Shown: piece by piece, positions 18,529 through 27,676 of the stretch | Layout of the letters: every line of letters starts with the position of its first letter | Position numbering within the stretch: the first letter of the stretch is position 1 | Origin: Aminobacter sp. AP02 | GTDB lineage: Bacteria > Pseudomonadota > Alphaproteobacteria > Rhizobiales > Rhizobiaceae | Direction of reading: 5' to 3' | DNA length: 64,000 nucleotides | NCBI RefSeq assembly: GCF_003148805.1 | Contig: NZ_QGGX01000007.1 | Location: forward strand, 62,001 to 126,000 | Notes under the pieces: model-generated | Database searches by the model: none | Told to the model about the DNA's origin: nothing | Seen by the model: only the letters and a program-made list of their open reading frames with translations | Position numbers and translations under genes: made by a program

Positions 18529-19617
18529 ATGAAAAAGATACTGAACACCCCGATCAGCCGGCGCGCCGTGCTTGGCGCCGGCGTGGCCTCGGCCAGCCTG
18601 CTCGCCATGCCGTCGATCCTTCGGGCGCAGGACAAGTCGATCAAGATCGGCGTCTATGGCGGCTACTTCAAGAAGTCGTTCGACGAGCACATCTTCCCTG
18701 AATTCACCAAGGCAACGGGCATCGCGGTCGAATCGATCGCCGAGCCGACCGGCGAAGCCTGGCTGGTGCAGCTTGAGCAGGCCGCCAAGGCGGGCCAGGC
18801 GCCGGCCGATCTTTCGATGATGTCGCAGACCTCGATGCTGAAGGGGCAGTCGACCGAACTGTGGGCGCCGCTCGATCTCGCAAAGATCAAAAACAGCGCG
18901 AACCTGATCGAGCACTTCGTCAACAAGTATCCTGACGGCCGCGTTGCAGGCATCGGTGCCGTGGCCTGGTACATCACGCTTGTGACCAACACGAATGCGT
19001 TCCCGACCGCGCCCGACAGCTGGGCGGCGTTCTGGGATCCGGCGAATGCCGACAAGCTTGGTCTTCTGGCGCTGGCCTCGAACTCCTTCCTGCTCGAAGT
19101 GACGGCGGCCACCTTCATGGGCGGCACCCAGGTGCTCGACACCGAAGAGGGTATCCTCAAGGCGCTGGACAAGCTCGCCGAGGTCAAGCCGAACGTGCGG
19201 CTTTGGTATCGCGACGAGGCGCAGTTCGAACAGGCGCTGAAGTCGGGCGAAATCCCGATGGGCCAGTACTACCACGACGTCACCGGCCTCGCCGCCGCCG
19301 AAGGCCAGCCCGTGCGCTCGACCTTCCCCAAGGAAGGCGGCATCCAGGATTCGGGTTCGTGGGTCCTGTCGCGGGCCTCGAAGAAGACCGAAGAGGCGCA
19401 TGCCTTCATTGACCATATGTGCCAGCCCGCGGTGCAGGCGCTGATGTCGCGCAAGGTCGGCACCTCGCCGACAGTCAAGCGTGAATTGCTGGACCTGACG
19501 CCCGAGGAGTTCGCGGCCGTGTCGTCGGATATTCCGCCGATCATCCCACGCTACGACCTCTACACGCACAAGGCCGACTGGATTAACCAGAAGTGGACCG
19601 AACTGATCGTCGGCTGA
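18529..19617 (+). CDS. Spermidine/putrescine-type ABC importer, substrate-binding protein
   Basis: A 362-residue extracellular solute-binding protein of the PotD/FbpA class. A twin-arginine signal (ISRRAVLGAGVASASLLAMP) precedes the mature core, which starts near IKIGVYGGYF. An upstream AAAGAGGAGAAG provides the ribosome site. The gene stands at the head of SBP-ATPase-permease-permease, the standard polyamine/ferric/thiamine importer layout; the neighbouring ureohydrolase makes a polyamine or guanidino ligand the best guess. Confidence 0.85.
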   Translation: MKKILNTPISRRAVLGAGVASASLLAMPSILRAQDKSIKIGVYGGYFKKSFDEHIFPEFTKATGIAVESIAEPTGEAWLVQLEQAAKAGQAPADLSMMSQTSMLKGQSTELWAPLDLAKIKNSANLIEHFVNKYPDGRVAGIGAVAWYITLVTNTNAFPTAPDSWAAFWDPANADKLGLLALASNSFLLEVTAATFMGGTQVLDTEEGILKALDKLAEVKPNVRLWYRDEAQFEQALKSGEIPMGQYYHDVTGLAAAEGQPVRSTFPKEGGIQDSGSWVLSRASKKTEEAHAFIDHMCQPAVQALMSRKVGTSPTVKRELLDLTPEEFAAVSSDIPPIIPRYDLYTHKADWINQKWTELIVG

Positions 19618-19628
19618 TCTGCTTTTTT

Positions 19629-19753
19629 CCTTCTCCCCGTTTACGGGGAGAAGGTGGCCCGTAGGGCCGGATGAGGGGCAGCGCCAGCGCGGCAAGGTTT
19701 GCACCGCCCCTCATCTGCCTGCCGGCATCTTCTCCCCGTAAACGGGGAGAAGA
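19629..19753. repeat. GC-rich hairpin repeat, copy 2 (between SBP and ATPase genes)
   Basis: Two perfect stem-loops in mirror arrangement: CCTTCTCCCCG / CGGGGAGAAGG at 19629-19654 and TCTTCTCCCCG / CGGGGAGAAGA at 19728-19753, with GGATGAGGGGCAG and its inverse CCCCTCATCTGCC facing each other between them. The element lies between the binding-protein gene and the ATPase gene of one operon. Confidence 0.9.
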
Positions 19754-19795
19754 GACGCTTTCCGCAACGCCGCTCCAACATTTCGAGGGCCTCTC

Positions 19796-20833
19796 ATGTC
19801 CGGACTTGAGCTTAAGGACATCACCAAGACCTTCGGCAACTTCAGGGCTGTCGATACGGCCAATCTGTCGGTGCCGCACGGCAAGTTCGTTTGCTTGCTC
19901 GGGCCGTCCGGCTGCGGCAAGACCACGCTTTTGCGCATGATTGCTGGTCTTGAGGAGCCGACCAGCGGGGAGATCCTGCTCGACGGCACCGACATCACCC
20001 CTATGCCGACGCACAAGCGCAATCTCGGCATGGTGTTCCAGTCGCTGGCGCTGTTTCCGCATCTGTCGGTCGGCGACAACATCGCCTATCCCTTGCGCAT
20101 TCGCGGCGCCTCGCGCGACGAACAAAAAAAGCGCTCGGACGAACTTTTGAAGCTCATCCATCTGCCCGGCTTCGCCGACCGCCCCGTAGCCAAGCTTTCT
20201 GGCGGCCAGCGCCAGCGCGTGGCCATCGCGCGTGCGCTTGCACTGTCGCCAAAGCTGTTCCTGCTCGACGAACCGCTGTCGGCACTCGACGCAAAGTTGC
20301 GCGAGGCGATGCAGGTCGAGCTGCGCCAGCTGCAGCAGCGGCTCGGCATCACCACATTCGTCGTCACCCACGACCAGCGCGAGGCGATGACCATGGCCGA
20401 CCTCGTCGTCGTCATGGGCAACGGCAAGATCCTGCAGGCAGCACCCCCGATCGAGATCTACCGCAAGCCGGCCGACGCCTTCGTCGCCGACTTCATCGGC
20501 ATGACCAATCTGCTCGACGCGACCGCCGACCGGGTGGGCCGTGTTTCGGTGCTCGGCCAGGCCATCCCCAATCTGACGATTCCCGAGGGCCTGACCAAGG
20601 CCTCCGTGTCGATCCGCCCGGAGGACGTGCATCTCGGCCCGGTCGGCGGCGACGCGATCGCCGGCACCGTGACCTTCGTGCGCGACCTCGGCGGCACGAT
20701 CGAGACCTTTATCGAAGCCGGCGGCAAGACAATCGTTGCGGTGGCGACGCCGCGCGAACGGCCCGAAGTCGTGGCCGGCCAGCAGGTCGGCGTGATCCTG
20801 CCGGCGGAAGCCTGCGTGGTGCTCAAGTCATGA
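19796..20833 (+). CDS. Spermidine/putrescine-type ABC importer, ATPase (PotA-like)
   Basis: A 345-residue ATPase with Walker A GPSGCGKTT (residues 36-44), signature LSGGQRQRVAIARAL and Walker B LFLLDEPLSALD, followed by a TOBE-type regulatory domain from about residue 240 (SIRPEDVHLGP). It overlaps the next permease gene by 4 nt. It is the only ATPase encoded between 14 and 22.5 kb, although two importer permease pairs are present. Confidence 0.92.
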   Translation: MSGLELKDITKTFGNFRAVDTANLSVPHGKFVCLLGPSGCGKTTLLRMIAGLEEPTSGEILLDGTDITPMPTHKRNLGMVFQSLALFPHLSVGDNIAYPLRIRGASRDEQKKRSDELLKLIHLPGFADRPVAKLSGGQRQRVAIARALALSPKLFLLDEPLSALDAKLREAMQVELRQLQQRLGITTFVVTHDQREAMTMADLVVVMGNGKILQAAPPIEIYRKPADAFVADFIGMTNLLDATADRVGRVSVLGQAIPNLTIPEGLTKASVSIRPEDVHLGPVGGDAIAGTVTFVRDLGGTIETFIEAGGKTIVAVATPRERPEVVAGQQVGVILPAEACVVLKS

Positions 20834-21684
20834 AACGCGAGGCGCCGAAATCGATCGCCGACTACAGCCCGCTGTTCTTTCCCGGGCTGATGCTGATCGT
20901 CTTTTTCGTCATCCCGTTTTCGACGATGATCGCGGTGAGCTTTTTCCAGCGTGATCCCTCGGGCTTCTACACGCCCGACTTCGTCTTCTCGAACTATGCC
21001 CGCTTCCTCACCCCGTTCTTCGGCAAGGTGCTGGGCTTCTCGCTGATGCTCGCGGTGATGGTTGCCATCTGCTGCGTGGTCATCGCCTTTCCATTCACCT
21101 TCCTGCTCACCAAGCGGCCGCGCAAGGTGCAGACGATCTGGCTGGTGTGCTTGCTTTCGGTGCTGTCGCTGTCGGAAGTCATCATCGGTTTTGCCTGGTC
21201 GACGCTGTTTTCGCGCACCGCCGGCATCACCAATCTGTTCGTCGCCATCGGCGTGATGAAGGAGCCGGTGGCGCTGTTGCCGAGCTTCTGGGCAGTGCTG
21301 ACAGGCATGGTCTACCAGGCGCTGCCCTACACCATCCTGGTGCTCTATCCCGCCTTGGTGCGTCTTGATCCAACATTGCTCGAGGCCGCGCGCACGTTGG
21401 GCGCCTCGCCGGTAAGGGCGTTCGTGAACGTGGTGGTGCCGGCATTGCGCAATACCATCGTTGCCACGCTGATCATGGTCTTCGTGTTCGCGCTGGGCTC
21501 TTATCTCTTGCCGCAGATACTTGGCCGGCCGTCGCACTGGACGCTGTCGGTGCTGATCACCGACCAGGCCATCTACCAGTCCAACATGCCCTTCGCCGCG
21601 GCGATGGCGGTGTTTCTGGTGCTGATGTCGCTGGCGCTTGTCGGCTTGACGCTGCTCGTCGGACGCAGGGAGAACGCGCTGTGA
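20830..21684 (+). CDS. Spermidine/putrescine-type ABC importer, permease (PotB-like)
   Basis: A 284-residue permease with six hydrophobic helices. The cytoplasmic coupling loop LLEAARTLGASPVRAFVNVV is the PotB-type EAA motif, and VPALRNTIVATLIMVFVFALG follows it. Start and stop overlap the neighbouring genes by 4 nt each, giving an unbroken translational unit with the ATPase and second permease. Confidence 0.92.
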   Translation: MKREAPKSIADYSPLFFPGLMLIVFFVIPFSTMIAVSFFQRDPSGFYTPDFVFSNYARFLTPFFGKVLGFSLMLAVMVAICCVVIAFPFTFLLTKRPRKVQTIWLVCLLSVLSLSEVIIGFAWSTLFSRTAGITNLFVAIGVMKEPVALLPSFWAVLTGMVYQALPYTILVLYPALVRLDPTLLEAARTLGASPVRAFVNVVVPALRNTIVATLIMVFVFALGSYLLPQILGRPSHWTLSVLITDQAIYQSNMPFAAAMAVFLVLMSLALVGLTLLVGRRENAL

Positions 21685-22481
21685 AACAGACCTTCCTTCG
21701 CCGGCTCTATTTCACCGCCGTTGCCCTGTTTCTCGCAGCACCCTTGATCGTCGTTGCCGGCGTGTCGGTCAACGAAAAGCAGGACCTCGCCTTTCCTCCG
21801 AAAGGCTTCTCGCTGGCCTGGTATGCGCAGATCTTCGCCGATCCGGAATGGCGCAAGGCGCTGATCGCCTCGCTGTCGCTGGCGGTGACCGCCGCGGCGC
21901 TGGCTGTTGCCATCGCCTTGCCGCTGGCCTGGTTCCTGTGGCGGCGCATCGCGCCCTGGGCCAACGTGTTCCAGATCCTCGGCCTGGCGCCCTTCATCCT
22001 GCCGCCTGTCATCACGGCACTTGGCATGCTGACCTTCTGGGCGACGACGGGCTTCTACGGCCAGCCATGGACGGCAGTCATCAGCCACGCGATCTTCTTT
22101 ATCACCTTGCCGCTGGTGACGCTCTCGCTCGGCTTTGCCTCCATCGACCGCTCGCTGGTCGAGGCGGCGGCGACGATGGGCGCGGACGACCGCACGGTGC
22201 TCAAGACGGTCGTGCTGCCGCTGATCCGGCCCTATCTCGTCTCGGGCTATGCCTTCGCCTTCGTGCTGTCGCTCAACGAATACATCGTCGCCTACATGAC
22301 GATCGGCTTCACGCTCGAAACCTTGCCGATCAAGATCTTCAACGCCCTGCGCTATGGCTACACGCCGACGATGGCCTCGGTGTCGGTGTTCTTCGTGGCG
22401 GTGGCCGCACTGGTGTTCGGACTGATCGCCAGGTTCGGCGATATCAGGAAGCTGTTGGGGGCGATGTCGTCGGAGAGTTGA
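21681..22481 (+). CDS. Spermidine/putrescine-type ABC importer, permease (PotC-like)
   Basis: A 266-residue permease with six helices and the EAA loop LVEAAATMGADDRTVLKTVV. SLNEYIVAYMTIGF in the penultimate helix region is typical of PotC. It is the last gene of the operon; the downstream long inverted repeat at 22499-22677 separates it from the convergent MATE gene and may stop transcription from both sides. Confidence 0.92.
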   Translation: MKQTFLRRLYFTAVALFLAAPLIVVAGVSVNEKQDLAFPPKGFSLAWYAQIFADPEWRKALIASLSLAVTAAALAVAIALPLAWFLWRRIAPWANVFQILGLAPFILPPVITALGMLTFWATTGFYGQPWTAVISHAIFFITLPLVTLSLGFASIDRSLVEAAATMGADDRTVLKTVVLPLIRPYLVSGYAFAFVLSLNEYIVAYMTIGFTLETLPIKIFNALRYGYTPTMASVSVFFVAVAALVFGLIARFGDIRKLLGAMSSES

Positions 22482-22498
22482 GGAGCGGGCATACCCAA

Positions 22499-22677
22499 GC
22501 CCGTCATCCCGGAAAGCGCAGCGTAGCGAAGCTTATCCGGGACCCATTGACCAGCGCGGCCGGGTGGCGTGAAGGGCGCTGGCATGCGCCAAGGTGAGGA
22601 CTCGACCGTGCTCCACGTTGGCCGGACCAATGGGTCCCCGGGTCTTACTTCGCTTCGCTCAGTCGCCCGGGATGACG
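22499..22677. repeat. Long inverted repeat between convergent genes
   Basis: Arms of about 50 bp face each other: CCGTCATCCCGG and GGGACCCATTG on the left (22501-22550), CAATGGGTCCC and CCGGGATGACG on the right (22627-22677), each matching the reverse complement of the other with interior mismatches. The sequence style (GTCATCCCGG...GGGACCCATTG) is that of dispersed rhizobial intergenic repeats. Its position between convergent ends suits a bidirectional transcription stop. Confidence 0.8.
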
Positions 22678-22696
22678 CTCGTTGCGGCCTTCTCCG

Positions 22697-24100
22697 TCAG
22701 ATCACCGGCCGGTCCATTAGGCCGAGTTTTTCGCGCCTGAGCCAACGCCATAAAAGCAGCGCCGAGACCACGGCTAGGCCCGAGAAAAGGCCTATCCAGA
22801 TGCCGCTGCCTTCGAAGCCGAAGTGGAAGGCGAGGACCACGCCGAGCGGCAGGCCGACACCCCAGTAGCCGATCGCCGCATAGATCATCGGAATGGTGGT
22901 GTCCTGCAGGCCACGCAGCATGCCGGCCGACACGGCCTGCGCGCCGTCGACGACCTGGAACAGGGCGGCGAAAACAAGGAAGGTGACGGCAAGGCCGACG
23001 ACAGTGGCGTTGGCCGGGTCGCTGACGTCGATAAACGCGCCGATCAGGGCATGCGGCCACAACACCATGACAAGCGCCATCAGCGCCATGAAAGAAACGC
23101 CGAGCACATAGGCGGTCCAGCCGGCGCGGGTGATGCCGTCATGGTCCTTTGCGCCATAAGCGAGCCCGACGCGCACGGTGACCGCCTGGCCGAGGCCGAG
23201 CGGGATCATGAAGGTGACCGCGCAGATTTGGATCGCGATGGCGTGAGCTGCCAGCGAGGCGGAATTGATCAGGCCCATCAGGAAGGCTGCCGCGTTGAAG
23301 ATGGTGACCTCGAAGGCAAGGATGCCGGAGATCGGCGCGCCGAGCTTGAGCAGTGCCTTGAAGCGCGGCCAGTCGGCCCGCCAGAAGCGGCCGAACAGGC
23401 GGTAGCGGCGGAACTTCCTTTCCGTCACCACAACTGCGGCCATGCCGACGAACATCAGCCCGCTGGCAATGCTTGTGGCAAGGCCGGAGCCGGCGATGCC
23501 CATCTCGGGGAAGCCCCATTTGCCGAACACCAAAAGCCAGTTGCCAAGCGCGTTGGCCACGACCGCGATCGCCATGATGACCAGGGCCCAGCCGGGGCGT
23601 TCGAGCGCCGAGATGAAGGAACGCAAGACGATGTAGCCGAAGAAAGGCAGCGCCGCCCACTGCAGGTGGTGCACATAGATACCAGCTTGCTCGGCAAGCT
23701 TGGGCTCCTGGCCCATCACAAGCAGGATCGGCTCTGTGAACCACAACAGGCCCCAGATCGGGATGGAGATGAGGACCGCGAGCCACAGGCCCTGGCGCAC
23801 GGTGCGACGGACATCGCGCACGGAATGGCGCTTGCGGCCAAGCTCTGCTGCCATCATCGGCGAGGTCGCATACATCAGGCCGAGCCCGAAGATCAGCGGC
23901 GCGAAGTAGAGGTTCGAGCCAAGCGCGCCGGCGGCAAGCGCATCGGGACCGAGCCGGCCGAGCATCATCACGTCGGTGGCGGTCATCGCTGTCTGCGCCA
24001 GGTTGGTGAGGATCATCGGCCAGGCAAGCACCAACATTGCCCGAATCTCGTGACGCCAAGGACTTGCCGGTGATTGCGCGCCGGTTGCGATCGCAGACAT
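22697..24100 (-). CDS. MATE-family multidrug/cation efflux transporter
   Basis: A 467-residue inner-membrane antiporter of the MatE (NorM-like) family with two six-helix halves. WPMILTNLAQTAMTATDVMMLGRLGPDAL is the first-helix signature region, and the second half repeats it around residue 250. The ATG at 24100 (MSAIATG) is preferred over a longer frame because the extra 46 residues are hydrophilic and not family-like. Such pumps export cationic drugs or metabolites using Na+ or H+ gradients. It is a single-gene unit on the minus strand. Confidence 0.9.
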   Translation of the reverse strand: MSAIATGAQSPASPWRHEIRAMLVLAWPMILTNLAQTAMTATDVMMLGRLGPDALAAGALGSNLYFAPLIFGLGLMYATSPMMAAELGRKRHSVRDVRRTVRQGLWLAVLISIPIWGLLWFTEPILLVMGQEPKLAEQAGIYVHHLQWAALPFFGYIVLRSFISALERPGWALVIMAIAVVANALGNWLLVFGKWGFPEMGIAGSGLATSIASGLMFVGMAAVVVTERKFRRYRLFGRFWRADWPRFKALLKLGAPISGILAFEVTIFNAAAFLMGLINSASLAAHAIAIQICAVTFMIPLGLGQAVTVRVGLAYGAKDHDGITRAGWTAYVLGVSFMALMALVMVLWPHALIGAFIDVSDPANATVVGLAVTFLVFAALFQVVDGAQAVSAGMLRGLQDTTIPMIYAAIGYWGVGLPLGVVLAFHFGFEGSGIWIGLFSGLAVVSALLLWRWLRREKLGLMDRPVI

Positions 24101-24271
24101 TTTTTCGTCTTTCGTGCGATATCGCGAGAAAAGGCCGCCGATATCGATCAATTTGGCCGCAAAACCTCCAAGGTTTGCCTCGCCATGATCAGGTTTTGAA
24201 GCAATCGGGCTGAAGTGGCAAGCTGTCTCAGCGGCCAAGCATTGAGCCAGGGAGTTGGGTTGGCTGTGCCG

Positions 24272-25174
24272 TCAGCCGCCTGTCGTATCGGTGGGGCAGT
24301 TCAGTTCGGCCATGATCCATTCGCGGAAAGCCCGGATCTTGGGCACGTTGCGGCGCCCCTCGGGATAGACCAGCCAGTAGTCGCCGCCATGGGCGGTGAG
24401 TTCGAACGGCTGGATCAGCCGGCCCTCGGCCAGCTCGGCGGTGAACAGTGCGGTGGTCAGGACGGTGACACCCTGGCCGGCCATGGCGGCATTGGCCTCG
24501 GCGGCCTGCGAACCCAGGCTGGTGTCGGGCATCCTGTCGAGTGCGTCGGCCGGCACATTGGCCTTTGCGAACCAGTCCTTCCACCAGATGTCGGCGGGGT
24601 TGAGGATCCTGAGCTTGAGCAGGTCCGCCGGCTCCTTGATGCCGCCGATGCTTTCGGCGAGGCGTGGGCTGAGCATGGGAGAATACTGCGAGCGCAGCAG
24701 GAAATGGGCGGCGAGCCCGGGCCATTTGCCTGAGCCGGAGCGGATGCCGATATCCATTTCCTCGCGCGAAAAGTCGACGAGGGCGCTCGACGTGTCGAGG
24801 CGGACCGCGATGTTGGGGTGGCGCAGCTGGAACGAGCCGATGCGGGGGGCCAGCCAGTTCGACGCGAAGGTGTGGACCGTCGAAATGCCGAGCGTGCCGC
24901 CCGAACCGGCGCGCGCCACCTGGTAGGCCTCGCTCAGCAGGCCGAATGCCTCGGTCACCGTCGGCACCATGCGGCTGCCAACCTCGGTCAGCACCACCTG
25001 GCGCGGCTTGCGCAGGAACAAAGGCGCGCCGACGCGCTCCTCGAGCAGCTTGATCTGGTAGCTGACGGCGGCCTGGGTCATGCCGAGTTCGGCTGCGGCC
25101 TTGGTGAAACTGCCCTGGCGGGCGGCGGCCTCGAACACCCTGATCGCGGTCAAAGGCGGCAGCTGAAGCGGCAT
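24272..25174 (-). CDS. LysR-family transcriptional regulator (GcvA-like)
   Basis: A 300-residue regulator opening with MPLQLPPLTAIRVFEAAARQ, again the GcvA subgroup, with helix-turn-helix in residues 10-65 and an effector-binding domain after residue 90. The ATG at 25174 has GGGAG 7 nt upstream; an in-frame start 17 codons further up has no such site. It is divergent from a DUF1127 gene 130 bp away, which is probably its target. The downstream MATE gene is on the same strand but 171 bp away. Confidence 0.9.
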   Translation of the reverse strand: MPLQLPPLTAIRVFEAAARQGSFTKAAAELGMTQAAVSYQIKLLEERVGAPLFLRKPRQVVLTEVGSRMVPTVTEAFGLLSEAYQVARAGSGGTLGISTVHTFASNWLAPRIGSFQLRHPNIAVRLDTSSALVDFSREEMDIGIRSGSGKWPGLAAHFLLRSQYSPMLSPRLAESIGGIKEPADLLKLRILNPADIWWKDWFAKANVPADALDRMPDTSLGSQAAEANAAMAGQGVTVLTTALFTAELAEGRLIQPFELTAHGGDYWLVYPEGRRNVPKIRAFREWIMAELNCPTDTTGG

Positions 25175-25304
25175 CTCAGCACTCCCACACATAAGGCCAT
25201 TTAATGGGTCGTGATCGACGTTCAATTGGAAAAGTCAATCATTCCAGACCAATATCTAGGTCAAGACATCAGCACATTTCAAGCATCTCACAAGGATGAC
25301 GATC

Positions 25305-25484
25305 ATGGCCACCCTACAGGCAAGCCTTATCCATTGCGAACAGATCAGCTGGACTGCGCGGCTTGTGGCCGCCTTCGGCATGCGGCCGCGCAAGCGCGTG
25401 CTCCACTTAAGGGACCTGCCGGCTCACCTCCAGCGTGACGTGGGTTACCTTGACGGCAACGATCCTTGCGGCCGGCATCTTTGA
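25305..25484 (+). CDS. DUF1127 small protein
   Basis: A 59-residue basic protein with the DUF1127 core (HLRDLPAHLQRDVGYLDGN at the C-terminal half). CAAGGA at 25291-25296 is spaced 8 nt from the ATG at 25305; an alternative ATG at 25296 overlaps that site. DUF1127 proteins are short arginine-rich regulators or RNA-related proteins in alphaproteobacteria, linked to phosphate and carbon metabolism in some species. The divergent LysR gene is the likely regulator. Confidence 0.75.
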   Translation: MATLQASLIHCEQISWTARLVAAFGMRPRKRVLHLRDLPAHLQRDVGYLDGNDPCGRHL

Positions 25485-25583
25485 AAGGAAGCCGCACGCG
25501 CAAGTGTTTTCAGCTATCATATGGCCGGTTCAATTCCGCCGCCAAAGCTCCTAAGAGCAATGGTGTCAACAAGGACCGGTCGC

Positions 25584-26219
25584 ATGATTCCGAAGGCAGT
25601 GTACTGGGATATGGACGGCACGCTGATCGACAGCGAGCCGCTGCACGAAAGGGCGCTGGTGGCGGCCTTGCGCGGCGCCGGCATCGAGCCGCCGGCGGAC
25701 CTGCATGCGCGTGTCGTCGGCCAGGCGGCAAAGCCTGTCCATGCCGTGCTGCGCGACCAGTTCGGGCTCGGGCTCGACTTCGACGAATGGATCGCGCTCA
25801 AATACGATTACTACATGGACCATGCGCCGAGCCTTCTGCCGCGTGAAGGCGCGCTGGAGATTTTCCGCGATCTCAAGGCCAGAGGCGTGGTGCAGGCGAT
25901 CGTGTCGAATTCCGACCGCATGGTGATCGACGTGAACTTGCGCGCCGTCGGCATCCACGAACCGACGATGAAGACGATCAGCCGCAACGACGTACGCAAC
26001 GGCAAGCCTGATCCCGAACCTTATCTGCGCGCGGCATGGCTGACCGAGATCGATCCCGCCGACACGGTGGTGATGGAAGACAGCGTCACCGGTGCGACCG
26101 CTGGCGTTGCCGCTGGCATGCGCACCATATTCTGGCCGCAGGACAACATCGAAGGGCCGGCGGGCGCCCTGGTGGCGCACAGCGCCCAAGAGGTGAGGGC
26201 GCTGCTCGGGCTGGACTGA
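25584..26219 (+). CDS. HAD-superfamily phosphatase, subfamily IA
   Basis: A 211-residue cytosolic hydrolase. Motif I is DMDGTL with the nucleophile Asp9 and Asp11; motif II is SNSDR; motif III Lys lies in GKPDPE; motif IV is MEDSVTG. A helical cap occupies residues 15-85. This pattern fits phosphoglycolate phosphatase, beta-phosphoglucomutase-like and sugar-phosphate phosphatases; the substrate is undetermined. The ATG at 25584 has AAGGA 8 nt upstream. Its stop lies one base from the stop of the convergent aldolase-like gene. Confidence 0.87.
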   Translation: MIPKAVYWDMDGTLIDSEPLHERALVAALRGAGIEPPADLHARVVGQAAKPVHAVLRDQFGLGLDFDEWIALKYDYYMDHAPSLLPREGALEIFRDLKARGVVQAIVSNSDRMVIDVNLRAVGIHEPTMKTISRNDVRNGKPDPEPYLRAAWLTEIDPADTVVMEDSVTGATAGVAAGMRTIFWPQDNIEGPAGALVAHSAQEVRALLGLD

Positions 26220-26220
26220 G

Positions 26221-26979
26221 CTAGCTCCGGTACACCGGCTCCTGTTCGTCGAGGATCGCCTTGAGTTCGGCGAGATGGCGTTCGGCCTGGCCCGGATAAT
26301 CTTCCTGCTCGAGCGCTGCCTTTTCGGCGATCTCGTCCGACAGGGTGCGCAACGGCCGTCCGGTCCACAAAGCCTTGATGTAGGTCTCGCAGGCGCGCTC
26401 GAAATAATAGAGCCGGTTGAAGGTGTCGGCGACGCTGTCGCCGATGACCATCACGCCGTGGTTGCCCATGATCATCACCTTGACCGTGGGATCGGCGAGC
26501 AGCTGCGAGCAGCGTTCGCCCTCTTCCTCGAAGGCGAGCCCGCCATAATGGGCGTCGACGACGTGGCGGCGGAAGAAGATGGCCGTGTTCTGGTCGATCG
26601 GCGGCAACGTCGAGTCGGCGAGCGATGCGAGCACCGTGGCGTGGATCGAATGCACATGCATGACGCAGCGCGCATGGGCGCAGTTGCGGTGGACGGCACC
26701 ATGCAGCCCCCAGGCAGTCGGGTCGGGCGCGTTGGGTCCGGACATGGTCTCGGGATCGTTGGCGTCGATGAGCAGGAGGTCGCTTGCCTTGATGCGCGAG
26801 AAATGGACCTGGTTGGGGTTCATCAGGAATTTCGAGCCGTCGTCGTTGACGGCAAGCGAGAAGTGGTTGGCCACCGCCTCGTGCATGTTGAGCCGTGCTG
26901 TCCAGCGGAAGGCGCAGGCGAGGTCGACGCGCTCCTCGTAGAACGGCAGGTTGGTCTGCTTGAGCTGGGTGACTGCCAT
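26221..26979 (-). CDS. Class II aldolase/adducin-domain protein
   Basis: A 252-residue protein of the fuculose-phosphate-aldolase/adducin fold. Putative zinc ligands are in HVHSIHA (MHVHSIHATVL) and a later MGNHGVMVIG histidine. Members cleave phosphorylated sugars or decarboxylate, and many are of unknown function. The ATG at 26979 follows GGAGGGAAAA. It lies 61 bp downstream of ureG on the same strand and could be read through from the urease accessory unit, though no functional link to urease is known to me. Confidence 0.82.
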   Translation of the reverse strand: MAVTQLKQTNLPFYEERVDLACAFRWTARLNMHEAVANHFSLAVNDDGSKFLMNPNQVHFSRIKASDLLLIDANDPETMSGPNAPDPTAWGLHGAVHRNCAHARCVMHVHSIHATVLASLADSTLPPIDQNTAIFFRRHVVDAHYGGLAFEEEGERCSQLLADPTVKVMIMGNHGVMVIGDSVADTFNRLYYFERACETYIKALWTGRPLRTLSDEIAEKAALEQEDYPGQAERHLAELKAILDEQEPVYRS

Positions 26980-27040
26980 TTTTTCCCTCCTTGTGGTCCA
27001 GGCAAGATTGCCGCGCGAAGCCTCGCTCGGCAACCGCCGA

Positions 27041-27676
27041 TCAGGCTGAAATCGGCTGGTCCAGCCTCAGCCCGCCATTCTCGACGATGAAGTCGATCAC
27101 CGCCTCGAGCCCCTTGCCGCGCGAAAGGTCGGTGAAGCCGAAGGGGCGCTTGCCGCGCTGGCGCGCGGCGTCGCCCTCCATGACCTCGAGATTGACGTTC
27201 ACATAAGGTGCCAAGTCGCTTTTGTTGATGACCAGGAAGTCGGAGCGGGTGATGCCGGGGCCGCCCTTGCGCGGGATCTCTTCGCCCTGGCAGACCGAGA
27301 TGACATAGAGCGTGAGATCGGCGAGGTCGGGCGAGAAGGTCGCGGCAAGGTTGTCGCCGCCCGACTCGATGAAGACGATGTCGAGATCGGGGAACTTGCG
27401 GTTCATCTCGGCGATGGCCTGCAGGTTGATGGACGCGTCTTCGCGGATGGCGGTATGCGGGCAACCGCCGGTTTCCACGCCCATGATGCGTTCTTCCGGC
27501 AGCGCCTGCAGGCGCGCAAGCATCAGCGCGTCTTCCTTGGTGTAGATGTCGTTGGTGACGACAGCGATGGAAAACTCGTCGCGCAGCGCCTTGCAGAGCT
27601 TTTCGGTCAGGGTCGTCTTGCCCGAGCCGACCGGGCCGCCGATGCCGATGCGAAGCGGGCCGTTTTTCGAAGTCAT
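27041..27676 (-). CDS. ureG: Urease accessory GTPase UreG
   Basis: A 211-residue SIMIBI-class GTPase that supplies energy and nickel delivery during urease maturation. The P-loop GGPVGSGKT is at residues 13-21, the nickel-binding CPH motif is in [11 protein letters not shown], and VFIESGGDN is the Walker B region. The ATG overlaps the stop of the DUF3995 gene (ATGA). It works with UreF, UreD and UreE, all encoded upstream. Confidence 0.96.
   Translation of the reverse strand: MTSKNGPLRIGIGGPVGSGKTTLTEKLCKALRDEFSIAVVTNDIYTKEDALMLARLQALPEERIMGVETGGCPHTAIREDASINLQAIAEMNRKFPDLDIVFIESGGDNLAATFSPDLADLTLYVISVCQGEEIPRKGGPGITRSDFLVINKSDLAPYVNVNLEVMEGDAARQRGKRPFGFTDLSRGKGLEAVIDFIVENGGLRLDQPISA

Noticed and set aside
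22823-24073. 416-codon plus-strand frame opposite the MATE gene
   Set aside because: Antisense shadow with no family features.
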